From positions 8,054,425 to 8,118,424 of the forward strand of contig NZ_JAQNDM010000002.1 of NCBI RefSeq assembly GCF_028368975.1: a stretch of 64,000 nt of DNA, in the 5' to 3' direction. This document shows positions 45,512-56,181 of the stretch, in pieces. Both the position numbers and the translations under genes were made by a program. The stretch comes from Stigmatella ashevillena. GTDB lineage: Bacteria; Myxococcota; Myxococcia; Myxococcales; Myxococcaceae. Positions within the stretch are counted from its first letter, which is position 1. Every line of letters starts with the position of its first letter. A model generated the notes under the pieces. It did no database searches, was not told the DNA's origin, and saw only the letters and a program-made list of their open reading frames with translations.

Positions 45512-45554
45512 CAGGGTGAAGGGTGGGACCTTGGCCCCGTTGGGGCAACCCCTG

Positions 45555-46916
<1,362 letters not shown>

Positions 46917-47135
46917 GAAGAGGGTTCTCTATCGCGCCCGGCTGACGTTTCCCCGCTGAATCGGCCCGCGCGTCCGCCCTGTGAGGCGGGTGCCGCCTGG
47001 AGAGCAGGCAACCAGGCAGACCCTTCATGCCCGTGGAATGACCACACGTTGCCCTCCGGGGAGGGCCACCCCAAGTTGCCCCCAACAACGAACGACGCCG
47101 CACACCGCGGCGCTCCTCTAACAGGGGATTCTCTC

Positions 47136-47405
47136 ATGAGTATTATCGCGTTTTTGGTGATCGGTCTTCTGGCGGGGTTGCTTGCGCGTGCGCTCATGCC
47201 GGGCAATCAGTCCATGGGGCTTCTGGCCACCACGTTGCTGGGCATCGCCGGCTCTTTCGTGGGCGGCTTCATCGGCTCGTTCTTCAACAGCGATGGCCGC
47301 ATCCTGGCCCTGCATCCCTCGGGGCTGATCTTCTCGGTGATTGGCGCGATGGTGTTGCTGCTGCTGGTGGGATTCGCGGGCCGCAGCAGGCGCGTCCGCA
47401 TCTAG
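47136..47405 (+). CDS. GlsB/YeaQ/YmgE family membrane protein
   Basis: 89 residues, three membrane helices (IIAFLVIGLLAGLLARALMPG, GLLATTLLGIAGSFVGGFIGSFF, GLIFSVIGAMVLLLLVGFAGR). Transglycosylase-associated-protein family; stress-inducible in other bacteria, function unsettled. AGGGGA precedes the ATG at 47136. Two hairpins, the second a good terminator, follow its stop. Confidence 0.92.
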   Translation: MSIIAFLVIGLLAGLLARALMPGNQSMGLLATTLLGIAGSFVGGFIGSFFNSDGRILALHPSGLIFSVIGAMVLLLLVGFAGRSRRVRI

Positions 47406-47408
47406 CGG

Positions 47409-47427
47409 GCCTTCCACTCTGGAAGGC
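47409..47427 (+). terminator. strong hairpin after the GlsB-like gene
   Basis: GCCTTCCA (47409-47416) and TGGAAGGC (47420-47427) pair perfectly around a CTC loop, 3 bases after the stop. No T-tract follows; the terminator proper is probably the next hairpin. Confidence 0.4.
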
Positions 47428-47430
47428 GGC

Positions 47431-47475
47431 GAGGGCCGGTGTCCCAGCAACCTGGGCCCGGCCCTCCTGCTTTTT
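47431..47475 (+). terminator. rho-independent terminator before the bio operon
   Basis: GAGGGCCGG (47431-47439) pairs with CCGGCCCTC (47458-47466), with an inner CCCA/TGGG helix. Five Ts (47471-47475) follow after CTGC. It insulates the biotin operon from the upstream gene. Confidence 0.8.
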
Positions 47476-47484
47476 GCCCGCCTG

Positions 47485-47506
47485 GGGCTGGAAACGGGCT
47501 GGAAAC
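47485..47506 (+). repeat. 11-bp tandem direct repeat at the bio control region
   Basis: GGGCTGGAAAC occurs twice in immediate succession (47485-47495 and 47496-47506). The second copy runs into the left arm of the BirA-like operator. Confidence 0.85.
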
Positions 47507-47541
47507 TTGTCAACCCAGCGTCGGCTCGGCGTTGACAAGTT
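47504..47541 (+). promoter_or_regulatory. probable BirA operator of the biotin operon
   Basis: AACTTGTCAAC (47504-47514) and GTTGACAAGTT (47531-47541) are perfect inverted arms 16 bp apart. Written as half sites this is TTGTCAACC-N14-CGTTGACAA, which closely resembles the BirA box consensus TTGTAAACC-N14/16-GGTTTACAA. The right arm contains a TTGACA (47532-47537) that could be the -35 of the bioB promoter. Holo-BirA binding would therefore block transcription. bioB starts 49 bp downstream. Confidence 0.8.
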
Positions 47542-47589
47542 CCCGGCGTCCGCGCAGTTTGGGCCCCCTCGTCATCCTTCGAGGAGCCC

Positions 47590-48615
47590 ATGTCCGACGC
47601 TGCCGAGTCCTTCCACGGCCACGCCCACTTCGCCGCGCCTCCTTCGGGTGTCACGGTCCGCCACGATTGGACGCTGGCGGAAGTGCGTGCCCTCTACACG
47701 CTGCCGCTGCTGGAGCTCGTTCACAAGGCGCAGACCGTCCACCGGGCGGTGTTCCAGGACAACAAGGTGCAGCTCTGCTCGCTGCTGTCCATCAAGACGG
47801 GGGGCTGCTCCGAGGACTGCTCCTATTGCCCCCAGGCCGCGCGCTACAAGACGGGCGTCAAGGCCGAGAAGCTGATGGCCGTGCAAGAGGTGTTGGATGC
47901 TGCTGGCAAGGCCCGCGCCGCCGGGGCCACCCGCTTCTGCATGGGCGCTGCCTGGCGCGAGGTGAAGGACGGTCCCCAGTTCGACAGCGTCCTGGAGATG
48001 GTCAAGGGCGTGAAGGCCCTGGGCATGGAGGCGTGCGCCACGTTGGGGATGCTCACCGAGAGCCAGGCCCAGCGCCTGCGCTCCGCGGGCCTGTCCGCGT
48101 ACAACCATAACCTGGACACCTCCGCCGAGCACTACGGGGACATCATCTCCACGCGCACCTACGAGGATCGGCTCAACACCCTGGAGCGTGTGCGCCAGGC
48201 GGGCATCTCCGTGTGTTCGGGGGGCATCATCGGCCTGGGCGAGTCCCTGGAGGATCGCTGCAAGTTGCTCCTCACCCTGGCCAACCAGGAGGTCCATCCC
48301 GAGTCCGTGCCCATCAACGCGCTCGTCGCCGTGGAGGGCACGCCGCTGGCCGGACAGAAGCGCGTGGAGACGGTGGAGATGGTTCGCACCATCGCCACCG
48401 CGCGCCTGCTCATGCCCCTGGCCATGGTGCGGCTGTCGGCGGGCCGCATGCAGATGAACGAAGAGGCGCAGCTCTTGTGTATGCTCGCAGGGGCCAACTC
48501 GCTCTTCTTCGGCGAGAAGCTGCTCACCACCGGCAACCCCGAGTACACGCGCGACATGGCCTTGCTGGAGAAGGCAGGCATCCAGCCCCTCGCGCCGGAC
48601 CTGTCGCGCGAGTGA
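47590..48615 (+). CDS. bioB: biotin synthase
   Basis: 341 residues. Radical-SAM enzyme inserting sulfur into dethiobiotin. The [4Fe-4S] motif is Cys73-X3-Cys77-X2-Cys80 ([16 protein letters not shown]). The auxiliary cluster ligands lie in [10 protein letters not shown] and [10 protein letters not shown], the third in [20 protein letters not shown] and the conserved Arg in [10 protein letters not shown] complete the [2Fe-2S] site. GAGGAG precedes the ATG at 47590. First gene of bioB-bioF-bioD behind the BirA-like operator; its stop overlaps bioF as GTGA. Confidence 0.98.
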   Translation: MSDAAESFHGHAHFAAPPSGVTVRHDWTLAEVRALYTLPLLELVHKAQTVHRAVFQDNKVQLCSLLSIKTGGCSEDCSYCPQAARYKTGVKAEKLMAVQEVLDAAGKARAAGATRFCMGAAWREVKDGPQFDSVLEMVKGVKALGMEACATLGMLTESQAQRLRSAGLSAYNHNLDTSAEHYGDIISTRTYEDRLNTLERVRQAGISVCSGGIIGLGESLEDRCKLLLTLANQEVHPESVPINALVAVEGTPLAGQKRVETVEMVRTIATARLLMPLAMVRLSAGRMQMNEEAQLLCMLAGANSLFFGEKLLTTGNPEYTRDMALLEKAGIQPLAPDLSRE

Positions 48616-49817
48616 GCCTCCCCGCTGAGTCCGATTCCCGGCCGGCCGGGGAGGGGAAGGCCACCGCCTGGGCCCGGGAGGAGCTGGAGGCCTTGGCGGC
48701 GCGGGGACTGCGCCGCTTCCTGGAGCCGCTGGAGTCCGCGCAGGGAGCGCTGGTGCGCGTGGGCGGAGAGGCGCTCATCAACTTCGCCTCCAACGATTAC
48801 CTGGGCCTGGCCGCTTCCCCCACGCTGCGCGCCGCCGCTGCCGCCGCCCTCGAGCAGTACGGTGTGGGCACCGGCGCCAGCCGCCTGGTGGCTGGGGACA
48901 CCGTGGCCCACCAGCGCCTGGAGGCCCGTCTGGCCGCCTTCGAGCGCTCCGAGGCCGTCCTCCTCTTCAACACCGGCTTCGCCGCCAACACGGGCATCCT
49001 TCCTGCCCTGGTGGGCTCTGGGGATGCCGTCTTCTCCGATGCCCTCAACCATGCCTCCCTGGTGGATGGCTGCCGCCTGTCCCGTGCCCGTGTCGTCGTC
49101 TACCCCCACGCGGACGTCGAGGCCCTGGCCCGGGCGCTGGAAGAGACGCCCGCGCGCCGCAAGCTCGTCGTCACCGACACCGTCTTTTCCATGGACGGCG
49201 ACCATGCCCCGCTGGCCGCGCTGGTGGCCCTCTGCCGCGAGCAGGGGGCCGCGCTGATGGTGGACGAGGCCCACGCCACCGGAGTGCTGGGGCCGCGCGG
49301 TGCGGGGCTGTGCGAGGAGCTGGGCTTGAGCGGACAGGTGGACCTGCGCATGGGGACGCTGAGCAAGGCGTTTGGAGGCATGGGGGCCTATGTGGCCACC
49401 TCCCGCCCCGTGGCGGAACTGCTCCTCAACCGGGCCCGCCCCTTTGTCTTCTCCACCGCGCTGCCCGCGGCCCTCTGTGCCGCCGCCGAGGCGGCCGTGG
49501 ATGTGGTGGAGGGGGATGTGCCCTTGCGCGAGAAGCTCTGGCGCAACATCCGTCGCTTCTCGGAGGGCCTGCGGGCCCTGGGGCTCCCCGCCGAGCCCCG
49601 CAGCGCCATCTTCCCCGTCATCCTCGGTGAGCCGGAGGTTGCACTGGCCGCCGCCCGGCACTGCCGCGAGCGGGGATTGCTGGTGAAGGCCATTCGCCCA
49701 CCCACCGTTCCCGAAGGCACCAGCCGCTTGCGCTTCTGTCTCTCCGCCGCGCACACCGAGGGACACATCGATGTCGCGCTGGAAGTCCTGCGCGGCTTGC
49801 GAGGCACCCGTGGCTGA
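48612..49817 (+). CDS. bioF: 8-amino-7-oxononanoate synthase
   Basis: 401 residues. PLP enzyme condensing pimeloyl-ACP/CoA with L-alanine. Landmarks: [92 protein letters not shown] and the PLP lysine in [17 protein letters not shown] start at 48612 overlaps the bioB stop (GTGA). Its 3' end overlaps bioD by 8 bases. Confidence 0.97.
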   Translation: MSLPAESDSRPAGEGKATAWAREELEALAARGLRRFLEPLESAQGALVRVGGEALINFASNDYLGLAASPTLRAAAAAALEQYGVGTGASRLVAGDTVAHQRLEARLAAFERSEAVLLFNTGFAANTGILPALVGSGDAVFSDALNHASLVDGCRLSRARVVVYPHADVEALARALEETPARRKLVVTDTVFSMDGDHAPLAALVALCREQGAALMVDEAHATGVLGPRGAGLCEELGLSGQVDLRMGTLSKAFGGMGAYVATSRPVAELLLNRARPFVFSTALPAALCAAAEAAVDVVEGDVPLREKLWRNIRRFSEGLRALGLPAEPRSAIFPVILGEPEVALAAARHCRERGLLVKAIRPPTVPEGTSRLRFCLSAAHTEGHIDVALEVLRGLRGTRG

Positions 49818-50502
49818 GCCCTTCCAACTCTTCGTGACGGGGACGGACACCGGGGTGGGAAAGACGCAGGCCTCGTGCGCGCTGCTGTCCCTGCTCGCCG
49901 ATGCGGGGCTGGAGCCCCAGGGCTTCAAGCCCTACGAAAGCGGGTGTGAGCGGTTGTCCGCGCCGGCGGACACCATGGCCCTGCGCGCGGCGGCCCGGAG
50001 CCAGTGGCCCATCGAGGCGCTCTGTCCGCACCGGTTCCGGGCCCCGCTGGCCCCGGGAATCGCCGCGCGCCGCCTGGGCCGGGAGCCTCGCTGGGAGACC
50101 ACCCTGGCCGCTTGGGAGCGCCTGCGCCACGGCTCGGTCATCGTCGAGGGGGCGGGCGGCCTGTTTGTTCCCCTCGATTCCCAACGGGACATCATCGATC
50201 TGATTGCCGCGTTGCGTCTGCCCGTGCTGCTGGTGGCTCGGGCGGGCCTGGGCACCCTCAACCATACAGCCCTGTCGCTGCGGGCCCTGGCCGAGCGGAA
50301 CGTGAAGGTGAGCGCCGTCCTGCTGAGCCGCAGTACCCCCACGAGAGACCCTTCCGAGCGTGACAACCGCCTGTTGCTGGAGGAGCGCCACGGCCTCCGG
50401 GTGCTGGGGCCGGTGCCCTTCCTGAAGGATCCCCGGCGGCGCCATGCCGCTTTCCGCGCGGCCCTGGGTCCCTTGGTGCCTCATCGCGCGCGAGGCCGGT
50501 AA
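49810..50502 (+). CDS. bioD: dethiobiotin synthetase
   Basis: 230 residues from GTG 49810 ([19 protein letters not shown]). It is an ATP-dependent carboxylase closing the ureido ring. P-loop GTDTGVGKT at 11-19, [19 protein letters not shown] (the Mg/substrate loop), [21 protein letters not shown]. An ATG at 49771 is in frame but would overlap bioF by 47 bases and add non-conserved residues. Confidence 0.95.
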   Translation: MAEPFQLFVTGTDTGVGKTQASCALLSLLADAGLEPQGFKPYESGCERLSAPADTMALRAAARSQWPIEALCPHRFRAPLAPGIAARRLGREPRWETTLAAWERLRHGSVIVEGAGGLFVPLDSQRDIIDLIAALRLPVLLVARAGLGTLNHTALSLRALAERNVKVSAVLLSRSTPTRDPSERDNRLLLEERHGLRVLGPVPFLKDPRRRHAAFRAALGPLVPHRARGR

Positions 50503-50607
50503 ATCGGCCTCCCGCGCGGTTGGAGTGCTACAGGCCGCGCAAGTTTTCGGGTGTCGTGGCCGTGAAATGGACGGGTGTTTTGATCTGCGCGAGAACCCCT
50601 TTCGCGA

Positions 50608-50886
50608 ATGGGCGACATCATCGACCTCACGCTCCTGACGGACGTCAGGCGCTACTTCCAGAAACTCCTCGAAGCGCGCGGGCTTCCCTACTTCCTCCAG
50701 AAGGAGAGCAAGAGGCTCTTCCAGATCGAGCCAGCCCGGGTCGAACTTGTCCTCCGGACCGCACTCCGGATGAGGGATCCTGGATTGCCGAAGCCCCCTC
50801 CCCAGGCGATTGAGCACTGCCGCCAGGAGATCCGCCGGGAACTGATCCGCCGCGTCGCCAATGCGATGCTGCAGACGGGGCTGTGA
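50608..50886 (+). CDS. conserved-looking hypothetical protein, 92 residues
   Basis: Basic, helical protein (MGDIIDLTLLTDVRRYFQKLLEARGLPYFLQKESKRLFQIEP...) with no signal or membrane segment. I recognise no family. The ATG at 50608 lies 105 bp after bioD, and its stop overlaps the aminotransferase start as GTGA. It is therefore translationally coupled to that gene and probably part of an extended bio operon. Confidence 0.7.
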   Translation: MGDIIDLTLLTDVRRYFQKLLEARGLPYFLQKESKRLFQIEPARVELVLRTALRMRDPGLPKPPPQAIEHCRQEIRRELIRRVANAMLQTGL

Positions 50887-52061
50887 GCGGCTTCTCCTCG
50901 CGCACCGGATTCTCTCGAACGTGGAATGCCCTGTCCCAGGCCCTGGCGCAGCGCCGGGCCCAGGGGCTGCCCTGGATCGACCTCACGGCGAGCAATCCGA
51001 CCCACGTGGGACTGCCCTCACCGGAGCCCGGCCTGCTGGCCACCCCGGGGGCGCTCACCTACGAGCCCGAGCCCATGGGCTTGGGCTCCGCGCGCGAGGC
51101 TGTGGCGACCTACCTGGCCTCGAGGGGCACGGCGGTCCGTGCCGAGCACTTGCTCTTGTCCGCGAGCACGAGCGAGGCCTACGCATGGCTCTTCAAGCTG
51201 CTGTGCGAGCCGGGGGACAACGTGCTCGTTCCGGCGCCCAGCTACCCGCTCTTCGAGTACCTCGCGCGCTTGGAAGGGGTGGAGGTGAAGCCCTACCGAC
51301 TGCCCCGTGCACACGGTTTTGGCCTGGATGTGGACGCGGTGGCGTCCGCGCGGGACGCTCGCAGCCGCGCGGTGCTCGTCGTCAACCCAGGCAACCCCAC
51401 GGGCCACTTTCTCCACGAGGGTGAGCTGACGGCCCTGGCGAGCCTGTGCGCGGACACCGGGCTGGCGTTGCTCTCGGACGAGGTGTTCTCGGACTTCGCC
51501 TGGGCGCCGGAGCCGGACCGGGTGCCCACCGTCGCGGGCCGGCCCCTACCCATGCTCACCTTCAGCCTCTCGGGGCTCTCCAAGGTGGCGGGACTGCCCG
51601 GCCTCAAGCTGGGCTGGACGCATGTGGGGGGGCCCCCCGAGAGACGGGACGAGGCGCTGGCGAGACTGGAGTGGGTGGCGGATACCTTCCTCTCCGTGGG
51701 CACGCCGGTCCAGCAGGCCCTTCCCGCGATCCTGGCGCATGTGCCGCGCTTCCAGACGGCGCTGCTGGAGCGGGTGAGGGAGAACCGGCGGCAACTGCTG
51801 GCAACCCGTCCGCGCGGTGCATCCTGGGACGTGGTACCCGCGCACGGTGGGTGGAGCGCAGTGCTGCGCATTCCCCTGGAGCCCGGCGAGGAGGCCACGT
51901 GTCTGGCGCTCCTCGAGGCGGGGGTGGGGGTGCAGCCGGGCTATTTCTACGACTTCACGGGCGGAGCGTTCCTGGTGCTCTCCCTATTGCCCCCGCCAGA
52001 GGTGTTCCGTGCCGCACTGGGCCCGCTCACCTCCGTGCTGGAGGGGCTCAGCCCCCGCTGA
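50883..52061 (+). CDS. class I/II PLP-dependent aminotransferase
   Basis: 392 residues. Fold-type I aminotransferase: DLTASNPTHVGLP, TYEPEPMGLGSAREAVATYL, SASTSEAYAWLFKLLCEPGDNVLVPAPSYPLF, VVNPGNPTGHFL, LLSDEVFSDF and the PLP lysine in FSLSGLSKVAGLPGLKLGW. Substrate unknown. It is coupled to the 92-residue gene and downstream of bioBFD. The operon lacks bioA, but this protein belongs to a different subgroup from BioA (class III), so replacing it is only speculation. The 3' end overlaps the convergent binding-protein gene by 14 bases. Confidence 0.92.
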   Translation: MSGFSSRTGFSRTWNALSQALAQRRAQGLPWIDLTASNPTHVGLPSPEPGLLATPGALTYEPEPMGLGSAREAVATYLASRGTAVRAEHLLLSASTSEAYAWLFKLLCEPGDNVLVPAPSYPLFEYLARLEGVEVKPYRLPRAHGFGLDVDAVASARDARSRAVLVVNPGNPTGHFLHEGELTALASLCADTGLALLSDEVFSDFAWAPEPDRVPTVAGRPLPMLTFSLSGLSKVAGLPGLKLGWTHVGGPPERRDEALARLEWVADTFLSVGTPVQQALPAILAHVPRFQTALLERVRENRRQLLATRPRGASWDVVPAHGGWSAVLRIPLEPGEEATCLALLEAGVGVQPGYFYDFTGGAFLVLSLLPPPEVFRAALGPLTSVLEGLSPR

Positions 52062-53442
52062 GGGTGTCGACGGTGACGAAGTTGGAGCCCTGCACCTGCC
52101 ACAGCTCGATGGGGGAGGGGGCTTCGCCCGCTTCGTCGAACTGGAGGCTTCCGCTGGCGCCCTCCACGTTGATGCTGCGGCCGCTGGCCAACTCGCCCGA
52201 GAGTTGACCGAAGGCGCTGGAGGTCATCTGGACTGCCGCCCCCAGGCTCGACACCTGGGTCAGCCCCTCCGCCATCTTCAGCCCCGTCACCTGGCCTCCC
52301 TGCCCCTGGGCATACGCCACTGCCAGTCCGAGCAGGTACATGGAGTCATAGCTGTGCGAGGTGAAGGAGTAGTTCGACGGGTCCACGTCGTTGTACTTGG
52401 ACCTGAACCGGGACTGGAAGGCGTTGAAGGCCTGGCCCGCGCCCTGGGCCGGCGCCGTGCCGAAGGAGTTCTGGATGGCCGCGAGCACCGTGGAATCGTC
52501 GAGGAGCGCTGCATCCTTGACGCTGTCGGTGAAGAACCACCGGTGACCGCTGGCCGCCTTGAGGTTGTCGAAGGCTTGGGCGCTTTCGATGATGCGGGAG
52601 ACATCGTCCTCGAAGCCCACCACCACGGTGAGATCCGGATCGAAGTCGTCGATTTGCTTCATCGGTGAGGCAATGTTCCCGGTCTTGCGCGCGTAGGCAG
52701 TGGCCCGGAACTGCTTGGACGTGGACGTGCCCAGCTTCTCGGTAATGACGTTGAAGAGGCCCTGTCCGTACTGATCGTCCAGGTAGAGGATGCCCACCTT
52801 CTTCACGGCCGTGAACCTCGGGTCGCTCAACAGCAAGTCCGCGATGACGTTTCCCTGGATGGCGTCCGAGGGCGCCGTGCGCCACAGCAGGCCCAAGGAG
52901 GTGTTGGACTCCCGGGAGGTCAGCTCCGGAGAAGTGGCGGTGGAACTCATGGTCAGCACGCCTTTGGCGAGTGTCACCTCTGCCGCGGCGAGCGTCTGGT
53001 TGCTGCCCGCCGTCAGCAGCGCGGCGATCTTCTTGTCGTTCACCAGCCACTCGGTTTGCTGCCGTGTGCGAGCGATATCGGCCGCGGTGTCACACAGGTT
53101 CAGGGTGATTCTCCGGCCAGCGGCGCCCCGTTGGTTGATCTCATCCAGGGCGAGCAGGATGGCGTTGAGACCTTGCTCCTCGGAGGCGTCCTTTCCCTGG
53201 CTCGGATCCGTTGCCGAGAGGCTCAAGGGCAGCACCGCGCCGATCTGCACGGCGTCCGGGGAGGTCAGGTCGCCATAACGGGTGCCACAGCCAGTGGGCT
53301 GGGGCAGACAGAAGTTGTTCGTGCAGACCTGATCGCTGTTGCAGTCGGCGTTGGTCTCGCATTCCGAGAGCCCGCCCGCGGTGGTCAGGCTGCACCCCGA
53401 GAGCAGGGCTGCGAGCAGGGGAAGGACTCGTGTGGTGCGCAT
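52048..53442 (-). CDS. Leu/Ile/Val-binding-type (Peripla_BP_6) lipoprotein with Cys-rich neck
   Basis: 464 residues. Lipobox LLSGC (Cys17). Between the anchor and the receptor is a Cys-rich module (CETNADCNSDQVCTNNFCLPQPTGC, about 28-52) of the kind common on myxobacterial surface proteins. A type-I periplasmic binding fold follows (IGAVLPLSLSATDPSQGKDASEEQGLNAILLALDEINQ, AALLTAGSNQTLAAAEVTLAKGVLTMSSTATSPELTS, VGILYLDDQYGQGLFNVI, SYDSMYLLGLAVAYAQ). No ABC permease or ATPase is near, so it may be a sensor rather than a transporter part. Its start shares one base with the upstream TPR gene's stop (TGATG). Confidence 0.9.
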   Translation of the reverse strand: MRTTRVLPLLAALLSGCSLTTAGGLSECETNADCNSDQVCTNNFCLPQPTGCGTRYGDLTSPDAVQIGAVLPLSLSATDPSQGKDASEEQGLNAILLALDEINQRGAAGRRITLNLCDTAADIARTRQQTEWLVNDKKIAALLTAGSNQTLAAAEVTLAKGVLTMSSTATSPELTSRESNTSLGLLWRTAPSDAIQGNVIADLLLSDPRFTAVKKVGILYLDDQYGQGLFNVITEKLGTSTSKQFRATAYARKTGNIASPMKQIDDFDPDLTVVVGFEDDVSRIIESAQAFDNLKAASGHRWFFTDSVKDAALLDDSTVLAAIQNSFGTAPAQGAGQAFNAFQSRFRSKYNDVDPSNYSFTSHSYDSMYLLGLAVAYAQGQGGQVTGLKMAEGLTQVSSLGAAVQMTSSAFGQLSGELASGRSINVEGASGSLQFDEAGEAPSPIELWQVQGSNFVTVDTLSGG

Positions 53443-54266
53443 CAGAAGCTCACCTCCATGCCGGCTCCGAGGCCCTGGGGGGCGACGGTCATCCGGACCT
53501 CGCCTTGGGCGGGGGGGCCTTCTTTGGGGTAGAGGATGATGGCGCCAATGGCGGCGGCCAATCCCACGCCGAAGCCGGTGTCGGCCACCAGGGCCTTGCC
53601 CCGGGTGCTGTCCGCAGCGGACTCCTTGTCCTCCAGTTGGGTGGCCGCGTCGAACTTCTTCCGCGCATCCCGCGCCTGGAGGCCGAAGAGGATCCCCGTG
53701 CCCACACTGGCCACGGACACGCCTCCCAGGACGAATGCCGCCAGCCGGGTACGGCGATAGGAATTCTGTGCCCGCTGGTATTCGGCTTGCTGCTGCCGCT
53801 GGGAGTTTTCCTCGGCACGCCGGGCGGTCTCTTGCTCCGCCTCCGCTTGCTTGCGCGCGGCGTCGGCTTCGTCCTGAAGCCGCTTGCGCTCGGCGTCCAC
53901 GGCCACCTGTTGCTGCTCTTCCTTGTCGATGAGCAGCCGCAGCCGCTCCACGGCCGAGTGGGCACGCTTGACGAGCAGCGGGTCGGTCTCCCCGCTGGAG
54001 GTGCTGATGAACTGGTTGTAGTGGTTCATCGACTCGCGCAGGTCTCCCACCTGCTCATACGCGCGGGCGATGTTGTAGAGGATGCGCGGGTCGGGCGAGG
54101 CCTCGTAGGCCTTCTTCAGGGTGTCCGCCGCCTCGCGGTACCGCCTCGCGCTGTAGAGCCGCTCGCCCTCTTTGACGAGCGCGGCCTGGTTCTTCGCCCC
54201 CCGTTGCGCGTGTGCCAGGGGAGGGCTGAGCAGCAGGGCCAGTAACACCAGGCAAACCCATTTCAT
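53442..54266 (-). CDS. exported TPR and coiled-coil membrane protein
   Basis: 274 residues. Signal peptide MKWVCLVLLALLLSPPLAHA; TPR units about 30-95 (ALVKEGERLYSARRYREAADTLKKAYEASPDPRILYNIARAYEQVGDLRESMNHYNQFI); a charged Gln/Glu/Arg coiled coil about 112-170 (DKEEQQQVAVDAERKRLQDEADAARKQAEAEQETARRAEENSQRQQQAEYQRAQ). Then a hydrophobic helix (LAAFVLGGVSVASVGTGILFGL) and a second Gly/Ala-rich helix follow. It is a common myxobacterial architecture of unknown function. It is coupled to the binding-protein gene downstream, so the two probably act together. Confidence 0.85.
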   Translation of the reverse strand: MKWVCLVLLALLLSPPLAHAQRGAKNQAALVKEGERLYSARRYREAADTLKKAYEASPDPRILYNIARAYEQVGDLRESMNHYNQFISTSSGETDPLLVKRAHSAVERLRLLIDKEEQQQVAVDAERKRLQDEADAARKQAEAEQETARRAEENSQRQQQAEYQRAQNSYRRTRLAAFVLGGVSVASVGTGILFGLQARDARKKFDAATQLEDKESAADSTRGKALVADTGFGVGLAAAIGAIILYPKEGPPAQGEVRMTVAPQGLGAGMEVSF

Positions 54267-54390
54267 GGTGCCCGAGCCTACTGCCGAATTCGCCAGGGGG
54301 CGAAGCGCAGGATGCCGGGCCCCTGTCTGGACAAGGGCCCTCCCACCTCCAGAGGGTGGGACAGCTCCGAAAGAACGGTTTGAGCGGGTT

Positions 54391-56181
54391 TTAACTGCCC
54401 AGGCGAGAGATGAGGAGCTTGCGCTGGAGCATGAGGGCCTCGGGGGCCTTGGTTCCCAGTTGCTCGAAGAAGACCTCCTGGCTCTTGAGCTCGGACTTCC
54501 ACTCGTCGGCCTTGATGGAGGTGGCTTCCGAGATGGCCTCGGGCGGCAGGTCCAGCCCCTGGGTGGGAATGTCTCCCTGGCGCGGCACCCAGCCGAGCAG
54601 CGTCTCCTGGGTGGGCACGCGGCCGTGGACGCGGTTTACGATCCACTCCAGCACGCGCATGTTCTCGCCGTAGCCCGGCCACAGGTACTTGCCGTTCTTG
54701 TCCTGCCGGAACCAGTTCACCTGGAAGATCTTCGGCAGGTGGGTGATGGACTTCTGCATGTCCAGCCAGTGCTGGAGGTAGTCCCCCATGTGGTAGCCGC
54801 AGAAGGGCAGCATGGCCATGGGGTCCCGCCGCACCACGCCCACCTTGCCGGTGGCCGCGGCCGTCGTCTCGCTGCCCATGGTGGCACCGAGGAACACCCC
54901 GTGCGTCCAGTTGAAGGCCTGGAGCACGAGCGGCACCGTGTTGGAACGGCGCCCGCCGAAGATGATGGCGCTGATGGGCACGCCCTGCGGGTCATTCGCC
55001 TTGGGGCTCAGGGCGGGGTTGTTCGTCATCGGCGCGGTGAAGCGGCTGTTGGGGTGGGCCGCCTTGTCCGGGCTGCCCTTCTTCCAGGGTCGGCCCTGCC
55101 AGTCGATGAGCTCCTCGGGCACCTCGCCGTCCTTGCCCTCCCACCACACGTCTCCATCCGCGGTCATGGCCACGTTGGTGAAGAGGGTGTCCTTGGCGAT
55201 GGTGGCCATCGCGTTGGGGTTGGTCTTGGTGTTGGTGCCGGGCACCACGCCGAAGTAGCCCGCCTCGGGGTTGATGGCGTACAGCCTGCCGTCGGGCCCC
55301 ACCCGCATCCACGCGATGTCGTCGCCGACGGTCTCCACCTTCCAGCCCTGGTAGCTCTTGGGCGGAATCATCATCGCGAAGTTCGTCTTGCCGCAGGCGG
55401 ACGGGAAGGCGGCGGCGACGTACGTCGTCTGCCCCTTCGGATCGGTCACGCCCAGAATGAGCATGTGCTCGGCGAGCCACCCTTCCTCACGGCCCAGGTA
55501 GCTGCCGATGCGCAGCGCCAGACACTTCTTGCCCAGCAGCACGTTGCCGCCGTACCCGGAGCCAAAGCTCCAGATGGTGTTGTCGTGGGGGAAGTGGCAG
55601 ATGTAGCGGCGGTCCGGGTTGACGTCACCGGTGCTGTGCAGGCCGCGGTTGAAGTCCTCCGAGTCGCCCAGCATGTCCAGGGCGGGTTTGCCCATGCGCG
55701 TCATGATGCGCATGTTCAGGGCGACATAGATGCTGTCGGTCAGCTCCACGCCGATCTTCGTGGAGGTGCCGCCCAGGGGCCCCATCGCATAGGGCACCAC
55801 GTACATCGTCCGGCCCTTCATGCTCCCGTCGAAGAGCAGCCCCAGCTTGGTGTAGGCCTGCTCGGGGTCCATCCAGTTGTTGGTGGGCCCGGCGTCCGTC
55901 TTGTTGGGCGTGCAGATGAAGGTCAGGTGCTCGACGCGCGCCACGTCATTGGGGTTCGAGCGGTGCAGGTAGCACCCGGGGCGCTTCTCCTGGTTGAGCG
56001 GGATGAGGATGCCCTCCTTCACCGCCTGCTCGGTCAGGCGCTTCTTCTCCGCTTCGGAGCCATCACACCAGATGATGCGATCCGGTTGTGTCATCTGCGC
56101 ACAGCGGGCCACCCAGTTCAGCAAAGCCACGTTCTTCGTCGGAGCGTCAGAAGTGACGGCCGCCCTCTGCGTTGAAGCCAT
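54391..56181 (-). CDS. pckG: phosphoenolpyruvate carboxykinase (GTP)
   Basis: 596 residues, full length for the GTP class. It converts oxaloacetate and GTP to PEP in gluconeogenesis. Landmarks: [31 protein letters not shown], the P-loop/active-site [13 protein letters not shown] with the reactive Cys, [72 protein letters not shown] and [34 protein letters not shown] seven bases upstream supports the ATG at 56181. An inverted repeat at 56241-56258 lies in its leader. Confidence 0.97.
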   Translation of the reverse strand: MASTQRAAVTSDAPTKNVALLNWVARCAQMTQPDRIIWCDGSEAEKKRLTEQAVKEGILIPLNQEKRPGCYLHRSNPNDVARVEHLTFICTPNKTDAGPTNNWMDPEQAYTKLGLLFDGSMKGRTMYVVPYAMGPLGGTSTKIGVELTDSIYVALNMRIMTRMGKPALDMLGDSEDFNRGLHSTGDVNPDRRYICHFPHDNTIWSFGSGYGGNVLLGKKCLALRIGSYLGREEGWLAEHMLILGVTDPKGQTTYVAAAFPSACGKTNFAMMIPPKSYQGWKVETVGDDIAWMRVGPDGRLYAINPEAGYFGVVPGTNTKTNPNAMATIAKDTLFTNVAMTADGDVWWEGKDGEVPEELIDWQGRPWKKGSPDKAAHPNSRFTAPMTNNPALSPKANDPQGVPISAIIFGGRRSNTVPLVLQAFNWTHGVFLGATMGSETTAAATGKVGVVRRDPMAMLPFCGYHMGDYLQHWLDMQKSITHLPKIFQVNWFRQDKNGKYLWPGYGENMRVLEWIVNRVHGRVPTQETLLGWVPRQGDIPTQGLDLPPEAISEATSIKADEWKSELKSQEVFFEQLGTKAPEALMLQRKLLISRLGS

